From positions 211,937 to 275,936 of the forward strand of contig JAYKXP010000077.1 in the NCBI GenBank assembly GCA_037176845.1: a stretch of DNA of 64,000 nt. Direction: 5' to 3'. The translations under genes and the position numbers were made by a program. Below the pieces are notes generated by a model. That model saw nothing but the letters and a program-made list of their open reading frames with translations. It was not told where the DNA came from and ran no database searches. Source of the stretch: Paramarasmius palmivorus. Lineage: Eukaryota; Basidiomycota; Agaricomycetes; Agaricales; Marasmiaceae. Shown here piece by piece: positions 44,084 through 55,634 of this stretch. Every line of letters starts with the position of its first letter. The stretch's first letter is position 1.

Positions 44084-45331
44084 CTATCGACGAGTCAAAT
44101 GGCCTGCCTCGCAGCGAGGTGGCATCTCAAGAACGCTCGGGCTTCCTGCATCAGAACGCGGTGCCAAAGGTCTCCATCCGCTATCATCGTGATAAATAAC
44201 ACGACGTTCTCATCGGAGAACCGATTTCTGTATTCTGCTCCCTGTCCTCTCGACGTGGCAAAGCATTATTTTCGATCGATGAAGGTGCCTCCTCACGGAT
44301 GGAGTCCTCCGATTCCGAATCCAATAGCGTATGAGCGACATCCAGCTTTTGATCAACGCCTTCAGGTTGCCTTTTCCCGGCCCTTACGCCATTAAGTACT
44401 GATTTTGTATTGGGATAAGGGAAAACTTTCGGAGGTATCGTTGAGAGAGATGTTCTCTTTCTTCTGAGTATAACGATGCCGACGGCAATCAGGATAATCA
44501 GCATGACAGCCGCCCCAACTACTGGACCAGCAATGCGACTAATATTCTGAGACGCGGGCCTAGGAACGTATTCAGTTATTATTGAGAAGGGATAGCTCTT
44601 TAAACGAATCATACATAGCTTGGGAGCTAGTTGGCTCATCGAGTGGTGAACTGCTCACATCTGTGTGGGTCGTTTCGCTGCCTGGCGCAGAGTTTGTGGT
44701 CAAACTCCCCGTGACGCTAGAACTTTGTGTCTCTCGCTGAATGCTTGAAGTTGGTCCTATCATACTTTGAGAGAATTAGCTTGTGATAGTATTTATCATA
44801 CCTGCTGGGTGATAAAGATTCCACGGTGCTAGCCTCTCCGATGACGGTAATTTGAGAGGTGAAAATACCATCGATGTTTTTTCCAGGAGGTTGACTGGTT
44901 TCAAAATGGACAGATCGTATCCTGAATGATTATACATCAATATGACTCACGAGTCGAGTTGTATAGCACTTAGTTCATATGTTCTAGCGTTACCGTAAAT
45001 TAAAGTTGCGATAGTAATAAGAGCTGAACCACCGACCCTGATGAAACAGAATAAATGTAATCTTGAGAGTGTGCCTGGATGGGGCTAGGCAGAAACGGAA
45101 GACGTTCCAGTACAAATACAAACTGGAAATCCGCAATGACAGTGCTGTGCCAGGTAATATTGAGTGTGATAGTGCCATCATGTAGGGTCGCCGTTGTGGG
45201 ATTCACATCCACGACTTCCAATGCTTTTGTACGCAAGAGGAACACTAGTCCGACGCCCCTGAATTCAACAGAGTTAGAGGACTAAACAATGTTTCAACAA
45301 GACCGATGACTTACAAAAATAGTTTCAGCAT
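44084..45331 (-). pseudogene. single-pass surface protein C1 (frameshifted)
   Basis: Start ATG 45331 (MLKLFL, intron, GVGLVFLLRTKA). The ectodomain is LEVVDVNPTTATLHDGTITL then NITWHSTVIADF, a different domain version from A and B. The Ser/Thr stalk lies near 44650-44760, the transmembrane segment is AGPVVGAAVMLIILIAVGIV, then ILRRKR, and FPYPNTKSVLN in the tail. The frame is lost one base before RRVIYHDDSGWRPLAP, so the tail is read only after a shift. The last motif is MPPRCEAGH, with Tyr of PPxY changed to Cys. Two defects in the most conserved part argue for a pseudogene. Confidence 0.6.
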
Positions 45332-45911
45332 AATTGGAGAGATGAGAGTCCAAAATGCGAGGGTTGGAAAGAATCGGCGCCCTCAAGTGAGTCGTGGGAC
45401 TGGAGATGATATAGCAAAAACTCATCTGCATCATCATCTCAAGGACACCAAGTCATGATATATATCGACTGAGATGATCATGCTAATCATCATGGCCTTC
45501 GTTGGATCTATTCCCACAAATATGGTTTACTCTCTTGGTCAAAGATCTTACATCTCTTCTGCCAAACCAAACACCATCTTTCCCACATGCTGTTGGCATG
45601 CCAAACAGCTACCAGTTCCCGCAGTGCTTCCTCCATCGTTTTTGTTCCCTATGCATAGGTTTATACTACGTGAGACCTAACAAGGGTAGGCCTCTACAAG
45701 ATGATATCAACAACGTTTCCAAGGAGCTATCTGGGTCTAAGTGTACTATTCATTGTGCTTTATGGTCTTGGTATTACATCCATATCTGGTCCCTACACAA
45801 ATCCGTTTCATGCATCGTTGTTTATGAACAATTTACACCCGTACATCTCTTCGAGACATGGTTTTGGGTGCGAACGTCATTTTCCCTCGTCAAGAACGGC
45901 AATCGGATAGG

Positions 45912-46030
45912 AACGCCGAGGCGGAAAAAGCCGTAACCCTAACCTAACCTAAACCAAACCGAAATTGGCACGCGCGAGAATTTTGACTCTTGTTCTCGAC
46001 GTCCATGATCTCGCTCTGTTCCTTGGAATG
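45912..46030. repeat. telomere-like module, copy 9
   Basis: AAAGCCGTAACCCTAACCTAACC, then AAACCAAACC, GCACGCGCGAGAATTTTGAC and GACGTCCATGATCTCGC. It sits about 600 bp upstream of C1 (minus) and at the head of unit U-c (plus). Confidence 0.8.
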
Positions 46031-46079
46031 TGGATTGGGAAGAAAAGGCTGAGTTGCGACTGTCGGCTCAAGTAGGAAT

Positions 46080-49000
46080 GGTACGTAAGTTGAGCTTTCT
46101 CCTTTGATTTCCAAGTGTGTTGACCGTGCGTCTGGTTTTTCAGGACTGATACAGGCTCAACGAACGCACGAAGACATACAGAGTCGCTGATTGGTGAAGG
46201 TGGTCATACTTGGGATGGGAGGTTAAAACGTTTGATGGGTGCGTTGATTTTATCGCAAGAAGTTGATTGTATGTCTAATATTCTTCAGGCTGGATACGAC
46301 ACATCTCCAAGGCAGAAAGATCTCCCAACGAAACGAGCCCTCGGCTTTTCAACGTTAACCTTGCATTTCGCTGAATATTGGACTCAGGATCAGGGTTAGA
46401 GAAGGCTGGTACATGGGCACCAAAATGTCGACGACCTTTAACCTCTCGGCTTCATGTTCCTTCTCGGGACCTAGGTTTCCCCCTCAATCAATGCCTTTTC
46501 ATATCTCAGCTCAGGTCTGCGTCTGTCTGGGTGCCGATGGAGAGAAGATTGGCCTTCCTGAACCTCTATCTCAACACGCTTTCCGGTCACTTTACCTCTC
46601 CGACGCGTCACGTACTCGACCATTAGGAAGAACTACACAAATTCTCGGCACTTCCCCGGCTTCAGGTTCCTGCTTCGAAACATCGTCTCTGCAGCTTCAC
46701 GCCCCTTCCTGCCATCCCCGGTCACGTTGATCCTCAAAGGTGGGCATAACGATTCTTTGCACGAGACTTACTTGCTAACCCTGGCTCTGGTTCTGTGTAG
46801 GTTACCATGTCCCTTCCTTTTACGGCCTTGTCACACCAACAAGCGTTACTTCATCCCAGCGCTTTTCTGGGCTTTGGAAAATGACGTACAGTGTTGGTGG
46901 TGAGTACACTACATCGCTCCTCCTTCGTGTTTCTCGCTAACCTTGCCCTCATTAGGCACACCTCTTTGTACCTCCCCCGGCGCTGAGACTCCTTTGACTC
47001 CCTCAATGAAACACGACCTCCATTGGCTTTGGAACCTCTGGGTGGTGTCGCTTTCCATCCTCTTCCTCCTCGATAAACGGCTTTCAACATTGGGGATGAG
47101 GGTTACCGATCCTTCTACGAGCTTACCTACCAACCTTCGGTCGCCGTAGACCTACATGGCCGCCTGTCCAACCCGAAATTAAGCCGCTGCCAGTTCCACT
47201 TGAGGCGCTCGAGCCTCAGGAAACACTTCACAACACCTCGGCGTCAGGCTCTTGCACCGAATAGGGCCTCGTTTCCTGCAGCTGAATATCCGTTCCTCCT
47301 TGACGCAGGCTCGGCGGGTAGTTTCCTCAAAGGTCGGCGGAACGATTCTTTCCATGAAGCTTGCTTGCTAATCCTGGTACTTTATAGCTTCCTTATCCGC
47401 CGTCGTCGCCTCAACAAGCGTATCGCTTCTGTGAGGTCGGGCGTTTGTTCAGGATTGGGCTGGGTTGGGTTTAAGGAAAAGGGCGTGAAGTTCGTGAGTC
47501 CAACGATACATCTACCACTACCAGCTCGCTCCCTAACCCTCATCCTTCATAGGCCTTCCTTTCCTCATATCACCTTGCCTCTCCTCTTGCTGAGACCGCG
47601 CTTCTGATGCGGTTTTTCCACCCCTTCCTCGGCGATGGGGATCATACTTCATACCAAGCCTGCTTCCCATTTCTCGTTGCTCGTAGGGTGTTACATTGGG
47701 AGAGTCTGGTTTCGCGCCTTCCCCCATATCCAACGAAGGGACCCGTCATCGCAAAGCGGGGTCGGTGGAGTAGACACGCTTCCTCTCATGTTCGTTTTGA
47801 ATGAGGCGGGTAACGGAGGGGGAAAACGAGCTGGGAGGGGGTTATTCTGGGCACGCCGGGAAGGAACAGGGGAAGGAGAAGGAGAGGGGTGTGGTGTGGT
47901 GTGGTGTTGGTAAGCTCGATGGTCATACAGTAGTGTTTTGACTAACCTTTTCATAATCCTAGACTGCAATACACGGAGCCAGGAGTTTGCTGTCCACCAA
48001 GCTTACCTTCTCTCCGTGGACAGGAGCACGATCTCTGTCCATCGGTTGGGCGGCGTGGGGTAGTTGTGGAGGTGGTGAGCATGAGCACGAAGGTGTGGTT
48101 CGGAGGTTCAAGCCCCGGTTTACGCGTTTGGAGTGGGCATGTCAGAGGTTAGTCATTCACAATTCCTTGCTATATGCCGTTCTCTTATTCTGGGTTCCCT
48201 TCAGCACTCGTCGTGTTGGCTGTCATCGAGAAGGGGGATATTGATTTTCCGACGTCTTCTCCCCACCACTACACTCTTTACTGATCAAAGTGGAAAAGGC
48301 GTCAGAGAGCCACTTTTTCATATCCGATATCTGATAGACAGGGGCCTCCTATCAGTGAGCAAGCCCCAACGTTCTCGTAAACCCTGATACCGCGGTGCTT
48401 GCTCAGTCTTTACACGTTTGTTCTCGACCTCGTGTTCCAGGCCAGGAACCTCACAAGTGGATTTCTCATGTCCTGCTCTGGCACTGATCGCGGATGGCGG
48501 ATGGCGGATGTGGAAACAGCGGGTACCCCTTTTTTTGCGAGCGAGCATGACATCCTTCACAAATTACACGGCTCGAATTCCTCCATGTGTGGGGACGTAG
48601 AACAGCCTCTAGTCGCGAAATAGCTAATGCCGTGGAGGTGTATGATCTTCCTTGGGGGACGAGGCTCTGCTGTGTTGATAATTTCATATTCATACTCCCT
48701 CGACATTGTCTTCTCCCGTGATAGATTTCCGCTTCATTTCACACTCTAATGTTACCATCCGCTTTCTCACTTTCTCGTCTATTCGCCGTGCCCCACTTTC
48801 ATTCTTCATCTTCACCTTCACCTTGTCTTTCTTCTCCTGTCAACTTCCGTCTCCACGCTCCTCCTTTCTGCCGTTACGGAACTCTAGTTGCTTTCTTAAC
48901 CAATGTGTAATTTGTAGATTGCAGTCTACACGGAACAATCAAGTACGTTGGCGCAGTTGCTGTGAAAGACTATGTATCTCAACCTTTCTGCCTTGCATTG

Positions 49001-49150
49001 CTCTCGCCACCTGGAACACACGCTCCATAATCATGATTTCATGAACGTGCTTTGGGCCTGGAATCACGCAGAATCATCGTGTTATCAATCATACATGTCG
49101 GTACATGTCAGTAGTTAGATGCTATCACGGATCTTTGGCGCGACGCTTGA
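46080..49150 (+). pseudogene. plus-strand multi-exon unit U-c (unknown product)
   Basis: Longest copy, ~3 kb. Intron-like blocks with GTAAG/GTGAGT donors and CTAAC...TAG ends recur (46.9, 47.1, 47.5, 47.9, 48.15 kb). The TCAAAGGTGGGCATAACG block matches 29.35 and 33.44 kb. Exon-like parts include a hydrophobic HWLWNLWVVSLSILFLLD and the basic FLIRRRRLNKRI. The 3' end (GCAGAATCATCG...TTAGATGCTATCACGGA, 49.07-49.13 kb) matches 30.5 and 35.2 kb. No continuous frame found. Confidence 0.45.
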
Positions 49151-49340
49151 CAACATCATTGATGTGATGAAGCTTGATTCATACTCTTTATATTCGAGCT
49201 TCTTCTCTCAACGTAGGAGATGGTGTTAAAAATTGCAGTATCTCTTGTCTAGTATCTACTTTTAGAAAACATCAACCGTGGCTAGCTTAGTTAAATTTAC
49301 CGTATACAAACACGGAACTGTCCCAGCCATGTCATTCGAG

Positions 49341-50386
49341 TTACTTTTGCTCGGTGACTTGCTCAGCCTTCGCAGGCATGAACAGCCATGCGATCGTTAT
49401 GAGCAATCGTAACCCACATGCGACGCCCAACGCACCCGCAGAACCAATCTGGAATAAGATAGCACGAGAGCTGAAAGTGCCGATAAACAGGGCACAGGCT
49501 GATAACAGCTTGTGGTCTCGACGAGCTATGCTTTTGCGTAGATTCAATAGACTACGATCTGTTAGGATATCCATCCAGACGATGGTGAAGACGACTAGAT
49601 ACACAGATGTCAGTATGCAAAGTCAATATCCAGAAGGAAAGAGATGGACGTACTCGTCGACCCTAAATGGGTATTCAACTTCTTTGCTTGGACACCTTGA
49701 ATCGCGACGCTGGCGCTCATGAAAGCGATCCCAACGAACGTCAAAAGGTTAGTCCAGGCCGGCGTTCCACGGTTGCTCGCAATATCACCCGAATGAGACT
49801 GCCATATTACTATGGCACCAATGGCGGTAAAGAGTGTAGATAAAAACGATCCCAGTGCTAGCCAGTACCGTCTATGGGTGCCAACGACATCCCCTAAGCG
49901 ACCGATTATGGTAGCGCAGACCATGAAGGCAAGAAGAGAGCAGAGGGATTGTTGTTGTGTTTTGGAAAAGGCGAGAGAGCTCGGACTGTTCGTCGCTGCG
50001 AGCTCTACGAGCTTTGCAAGTGCGATAGCAAGCTGCACAGAGAGAGCACGTTAGAAGATCTCCGATGTATAAGCGTAAATGCGACGTACCTGAATAAAAT
50101 TCCCAGTCTGGAAGCCACACCAAACAAAAGTGGCTGAAAACGAAATGGCATCCCTGCAAGACAAGTGAGTGAGCGAGTATTGGAACGAGAAAAGGCCAGC
50201 GACGTACATGAACCCGGTCATGAAGCATAGACCCGCTAATGGTAGCGTGCAGCGTGGAGTATCGACATCCTCAATCAACCATGACCTATATGACTTCTTT
50301 TGAGGAACGGCGATGGTTCCTTGCTCCGAGTCAGAGTCCCAGGAGGTTTTGATAGAGATGGTCTCGTTGGTCCTTGTGCTAGCCAT
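49341..50386 (-). CDS. DUF1275-family multi-pass membrane protein
   Basis: Intact gene, start ATG 50386 (MASTRTNETISIKTSWDSDS), about 270 residues in four exons. After a polar N-terminus come the family segments: PLAGLCFMTGFMDAISFSAT, FVWCGFQTGNFIQLAIALAK, LLAFMVCATIIGRLGDVVG, YWLALGSFLSTLFTAIGAI, a loop, LLTFVGIAFMSASVAIQGVQ, VFTIVWMDILTD and a final SAGALGVACGLRLLITIAWL. About six to seven helices and the D-A-x-x-F / T-G-N motifs fit DUF1275 (YoaK-like). Its transport role is not established. It is one of the few working single-copy genes in the array. Confidence 0.85.
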
Positions 50387-51925
50387 GGGAGATGGAGTGT
50401 TCTGGAGAAGTGGAAGCAAAAGAGCATCGTTATTTAAACAGAAAATCCTCGTGCCTCCGACTATCGAAAATAATGCGGGAATTACAACCAAACACGGAGG
50501 AAAGAGAGTAACAAGATTTTGGCAGGAGTTAGTGATCCGTCAGTTGTGGAACGCAATAATGAAGTGAATCGATATGGCTCACGAGAGAATGCCACAGTGT
50601 CAATACAATACCGGTCTAGACGAGGATTGACTGCTTCGCTCGGCTGACGCTGCCAAGCTTCACTGTCTTCTCTGACATGGGCGACGCTATGGTGACATCT
50701 TCGGTACCCGAGGGTCGTAAAAGTCGATCTATTAAGCACAGAGTCATCGTTTTGTTGCGTAGAGCAAAATGCGTATCGCCGTTGCAGGGCACGATGTAGT
50801 CGTTGCGATTGGCCGATCATATTCATTGGTAGCGATCTAATCTCCCGAGTAACCGCAGCGCCCTCGAGTAAGTGACGATCCAGTGGTAACGAGGAGTATC
50901 TTTGAATCGGCCAGCGGTCGAGACCATCGAATACAGTTATGACGGGCAAAGTCGGAAAATGTCAAGCCAGAGGGAGGAAGAGGAAAGAACCGGGCGAGAA
51001 GGTAGACAATGTCCGCGGCGTCAAAAAACCTGTAGCGGAATCCTGCTTTGGCCGAACAAGCAAGTCTTGCTCGCAAGGAAGAGAGATAGGCAGATCTTTA
51101 GCCCAGCAAGAACCCACTGTGCCAGAAACTAGTCAAGTAGGTGATCGAAGCGTTATGGTCGGTCATATCCAAAGGCCCCGTATTGAAACTCACGGTAACT
51201 AAGATGAGATACGCTTGGACAGCGCTCATCGAGGTGTAGCAAAAAGAAGAGCTCGGTCACATGTCAAGTTCGGTTTCAGTACCATCACGTGGAATATTTG
51301 ATCCCTTTTAGCGCCGGAAATTTGTCGCTCTCTTCTGCTCCCTCATCTTGCACCGATGCTTAATCATGATATATTGCATTCATTTCCAGTTCTAATCGTC
51401 CTACTAAGAAATTAGTCTCTGGCTTCATATTTGTCATTGCATCTTCCCCCGGCATGCTCAAGGGAGACAGGGAACTGAAAGTACGTTGCTGCGTCCTTGA
51501 GCGGGCAGGTTTGTCGAGAATTGGATTAAGCTGCTATCCTGTTGACGGCTTGATTTACACCAATCTGGCTTGGCAACAACAAATCTGCTTCGAATCAGAA
51601 CACTGAACCATTCGTTGGCTGAAAACTATCCTACAAATCATTGTTTTCGTATCTATGCTTATCAATCTATTCTCTTATCTGAAGTCCATATAATAATAAT
51701 TCATGGCGTACAACTCGAGTCGCATCTTCGCTCACTTTCTTCCTGTTACACGGTATCAATCTCTGAAAATCTCGCAGGCGGGATGCTTTTCTCTCTCTTG
51801 GTAACCATATTTGACAAGAATCTACAGTTCATTGTATATTAACGACAAGTTTAGTGTCTTAAGGCGCAATTTTCTTCCTCTCTCCTTGCTCGGCATTCAA
51901 ATAATCCTCTGTTCCAACGGTTCAT
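50387..51925. other. no gene recognised
   Basis: A minus frame at 50482-50949 (155 codons) is long but has no family resemblance and an Arg-rich, shadow-like composition. The rest holds short frames only. Confidence 0.3.
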
Positions 51926-52858
51926 GATCTTAGGCAGAGCTGACGGTTTATTTGAACTGGACTGGTCACTCGGAGATGAATGAAGATTAGGTTTACCTCT
52001 CTGCGATGGTGTGGGCGAGCGCGAAGGACGTTGCCATGTTCAATCAAAGCCAAAGTCTATCAAGAATCTGACGGATGGCAGTGGCTATGTGAACGTGAGT
52101 GCACCGTCTACAGGGTAAGTCTACCTTTTTCCTTCCATGTCGAAATTTCCTCAGCTCGTTTTGCTTAGTACATACTGGGTAGAAGGTTTTACATTCACCT
52201 TAACACCTGGGTGTGATTCGCTACTTTGAAATAATCTGGGACCGATATTCAATTGTCATGTTTCTAGATCCGACCCACAAGACGACAACTTTGACGATAT
52301 GTTTCGTCTTTTCAGATCTCCAAACATTACAGCCGTTCGAGCTGGTGACCAAGTGAATGGCGCAAGTACAAGTGCTATCTCCTCGAGCAATGCCATGAGC
52401 ACCGGTATCCCCACGTACGTCCATAAAGCACGGAACTACCCTTTCTCTTAACACGTATAGCAGTGCAACTATCACTATCATATCATCGTCATCATCAACC
52501 ACTCGCATTGTTGGCGGTGTTCTAGGCTCAGTCTGCGGCATTTGTTTAATTGTGATAATCACTCTTCTCGCGATTATCAGACGAACAAGAAGAACTCGTC
52601 GCCAGGACAGTGTTGCAGGAGTTATTCATGGATCCGATTCAGCACAAACTGGATCCGTAGAACATGGTTCTGGGAACACTGATGCGATACCCTATATATA
52701 CGAGCCATTTAGGCCACCAGTGACGACAGTGGCAACAGTTCTCCCACCCACAAAATCGTCAACAGAAATGAACCATCAGCACGCGACTCCGATAACGTTC
52801 GTGCACGAAGTAGAAGCTCCTCCGCCGTCGTATATCTCCGGGTCGCATGTATGATATG
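51926..52858 (+). pseudogene. single-pass surface protein F1 (frameshifted ectodomain)
   Basis: Plus-strand member. ELTVYLNWTGHSEMNED, then WASAKDVAMFNQSQSLS and in a shifted frame NLTDGSGYVNVSAPSTG before a GTAAG donor, then EGFTFTLTPG. The stalk is GASTSAISSSNAMSTGIP. The transmembrane helix is RIVGGVLGSVCGICLIVIIT, then RRTRRTRRQ. The tail ends VEAPPPSYISGSHV, keeping PPxY but not the DSGWRP block. One or two frameshifts in the ectodomain; the 3' half is open. Confidence 0.55.
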
Positions 52859-53099
52859 TACGAGTCGAAGGATATGAATGTGACTATATTCAACACCGCG
52901 GCTTTTGAGGAATGAATGTCAAAGAGGGTCGGCATTCAGTTTAGAATTCGGGGGTCTCTTCGGTGTATCGATGCCGTACAGCCGCTACCTACGGCATGAT
53001 TTTCCTTGTACAAAGCCGTGCGGCCCTATATAGAAAATATAAGCCTGTCTTATGCCTATAAAGTCACCTCTTTAGGGATCATAACACACTGATACCAAG

Positions 53100-53823
53100 T
53101 GTATCTACTAGTGAGAACAACCACAGTCGTCACAAACGACTTGGTGCTCCCCGATTCAATGATCGAATTAAGTATGTGCAACGTATTCCCAATATAAAAT
53201 CAGTGCTTTCCTCGATCAGTCCATCGCTTTACCTCCTACGCTCAGACCGAAAAATTCATAACAATGGCCAATCGGAGTCCCGGTCATGTTATAAATCATG
53301 CCGAGCCACGGCTAACGGCCTCTGCAAAAACTGTAGTGTTGGCATCGAAAGTCGTGTCGGTTGTTTTATAGACGATCAAGACATTGAGAGGCTTGAAAAT
53401 ATGCTGAAATTCTATTCAAAGAATCTGACGGAATGAATGCGACCCTAGTACTTTTTGCTAAACCTTCGGCTTCTGTTCAGCGACATGTTCAAGTAATCAA
53501 CCATCTAGCCACTGACTGTCGTTCCTCTCGAAAAGTCATTGCTGGATCAGTCATTGGCGCTGCAGTGGCAGTCATTCTCGCAGTGATGAGTATACTTTGG
53601 TACCGCCGGACGAAATTGTATCAGGACAACGAGAAGGATGGAACTGAGACGGAGAGATCTTCGACCTGCTCGTTGAATTTCGGAAGGACTGGTTGAACTT
53701 GAACAACGTAATCCTGACAGGAAGCAAAAAGTTATATATCACGACGATAGTGGATGGAGACCAACGGATGACAGGAGAGGAAGCCTATTGGAGATGCAGC
53801 CCCGATATGATGCTGCGTTATGA
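53100..53823 (+). pseudogene. single-pass surface protein C2 (frameshifted)
   Basis: Stalk and helix (AGSVIGAAVAVILAVMSILW, YRRTK) are open from 53433. The tail KVIYHDDSGWRPTDDRR and LLEMQPRYDAAL lies in a shifted frame ending at 53823. C1 has the same IYHDDSGWRP variant, so C1 and C2 are sisters. The first Pro of PPxY is Gln here. The ectodomain upstream is unrecognisable. Confidence 0.55.
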
Positions 53824-54451
53824 CAAAACTCGGACAAAACTTTGAGTTATCATGATGCATTCTAAAAGGATGTTCCACTGTAGCATGTGTAGGGCGAGAA
53901 CCTTCACGAAGTAATTTGGGCTTATTATGAGGGTGCTGGTGAGGGTACTGCACTCTTGCCAAATCGCGATGGTCAAAGGTAAGCCTAAGGTTTAATTTAA
54001 TCTTAACTATTAAAAGGCGCGTAAACTACCAGGAACGATGAGGAAATCCAGAGCCGGGTCCAGGGACATCACCTGCTTTGGTCTGACTCGGATCATGTGC
54101 CGGTACTCGGTCCAGTGTCCACGCGTTTCGTTGTCAAATCTGAAACTTGGACCAAACCTTCATAATCATCTGGGGCTATTCGTTTCAACACTGGTCTGAA
54201 TGCGGCTCACGCTCTTCTCTCTTTCAAGTTAGCCTAATTCTACCTGCAGAAGAAACGATATGTATCGGCATCAGAGGTATCAGACCGGCACAGCGCTGGA
54301 GCTCTGAGCTCAATGATAGCCCTGACAACCGGGAGCATGGAATCCCAGGCTAATCCAAACGGCATGACTCTTCAACAACCGGCACTTTTCTTGTTCATTC
54401 ATCGGCTCTACTAGCAAGTCTTTCTTCTCCGCTCACTCTCTATACTTCAAG
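53824..54451. other. intergenic, promoter of D1
   Basis: No gene supported. The 54140-54240 stretch resembles degraded ectodomain sequence, but no frame can be followed. Confidence 0.25.
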
Positions 54452-55442
54452 ATGCTTTAGTGAGTAGCCCAATGGATTTTTGCTTCTCATAGCTAACATC
54501 TTCCACCTCGGATAGTTTATTCTTCTTCATCGCGTGCTGGCTCACAGCGTCTCTCGTTCACTCCTTTGATATGGGTACACCCAGCTTCTTCATTCCGAAC
54601 GAGCCAGCAGTTTTCAACTGGACCGAATCCGAGAGTGACCAGCAACGACATACCTCTAACAGGACCGTCACTCTGGGTTTAATCGACGTCAACAAACTCG
54701 ATGGTCAATGTGCTACCCTTGAAAAGCTTCCCGTCCTTGTCTCTCTTGCAGAAGAAGCCCACGCCGTCACTTCTTCGACAGGAACAGCAACGTTCACTGC
54801 CAACCGGACTGGGTAAGTCTCTGACACTTACTTAGGATTAGGACCTAATTCAATGATACAGGATCTTCGTGATATGTGCTTATGTGGTGTAAGATCACCA
54901 TGTGTTTCCAAGAGATCAATCATTCTGACTCTTGAGTCTTGTCGTTCATAGGAACGATCAAAACGTGGCTACAGGCGCTTTCTTTCAATCGATGAGGATT
55001 CCTTCACTTTTCGTCGCTTCATCGGTCGTTTCAGCAACTGCAACGGCAGATTCTTCTCTACAGACATCCGAGTCTTCGTCGGACACTGACAGCAATAGGT
55101 GTGTTCTAATACGTTCCCTATGTCCGCAAGATTTATTAGTTGCATAGTTCTACTCGGAACTCAATCAGTCCCGCGGCTATAGGTGGAATCGTGGGCGGCG
55201 TGCTTGTGCTTCTATTGGTCACTGCGGCACTTATATACTATGTGATACGCCGTCGTCGTCACCGCAAGAGGTTCCAACGCCAATCTGTGTTCGCCATAGA
55301 CCCATTCGGCGGGAACCGCAAGGGAGGCGCTGGGGATGATGTGCCCCCACAAGTAGTCGTTCACTCTGACAGTGGGTGGAGGCCTGGAGGAGAAGTGGAT
55401 GTACCTCCTGCATATACCGAGCCTTTCGGGAAAGGCGGGTAA
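54452..55442 (+). CDS. single-pass surface protein D1 (PPxY tail)
   Basis: Intact. Exon 1 is only 8 bp (MLY split), then LFFFIACWLTASLVHS as the signal. The ectodomain is FDMGTPSFFIPNEPAVFNWT, VTLGLIDVNKLDGQCATLEK and IFVICAYV, with N-glycosylation sites. The Ser/Thr stalk is SVVSATATADSSLQTSESSS. ISPAAIGGIVGGVLVLLLVT, the helix and the cluster RRRRHRKRFQR follow. The tail has FAIDPFGGN, VVVHSDSGWRPGG and VPPAYTEPFGKGG. All introns keep frame. The ectodomain is close to the W-x-x-(D/S/E)xxP pattern of fungal Kre9/KNH-like domains. The DSGWRP and PPxY blocks tie it to A/B-types. Confidence 0.78.
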
Positions 55443-55634
55443 ATAGTTGAACATTGAAATATTGACAGATCGTGACTGGTTCTCATCTTGATGTGAATCA
55501 CTGGGACTGATAAATAACTTCCCGCTATTGATGTTCTCACACGTTCGATGAAACCATGACTACACGAATGTCTGTCTTAAAAGAACATCGAGCAACCAGG
55601 TCCTGTTCTTGCTACATTTCTTGGAGGAGCCTGG

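Noticed and set aside
19160..46030. Telomere or subtelomere called from CCCTAACC repeats
   Set aside because: The runs are only two to four units long, interrupted, and sit inside a larger unique block far from any sequence end. Similarity to the telomere repeat alone does not place the window at a chromosome end.
50482..50949. 155-codon minus-strand ORF as a gene
   Set aside because: No recognisable domain or signal and an Arg/Ser-heavy composition. Not enough to call.
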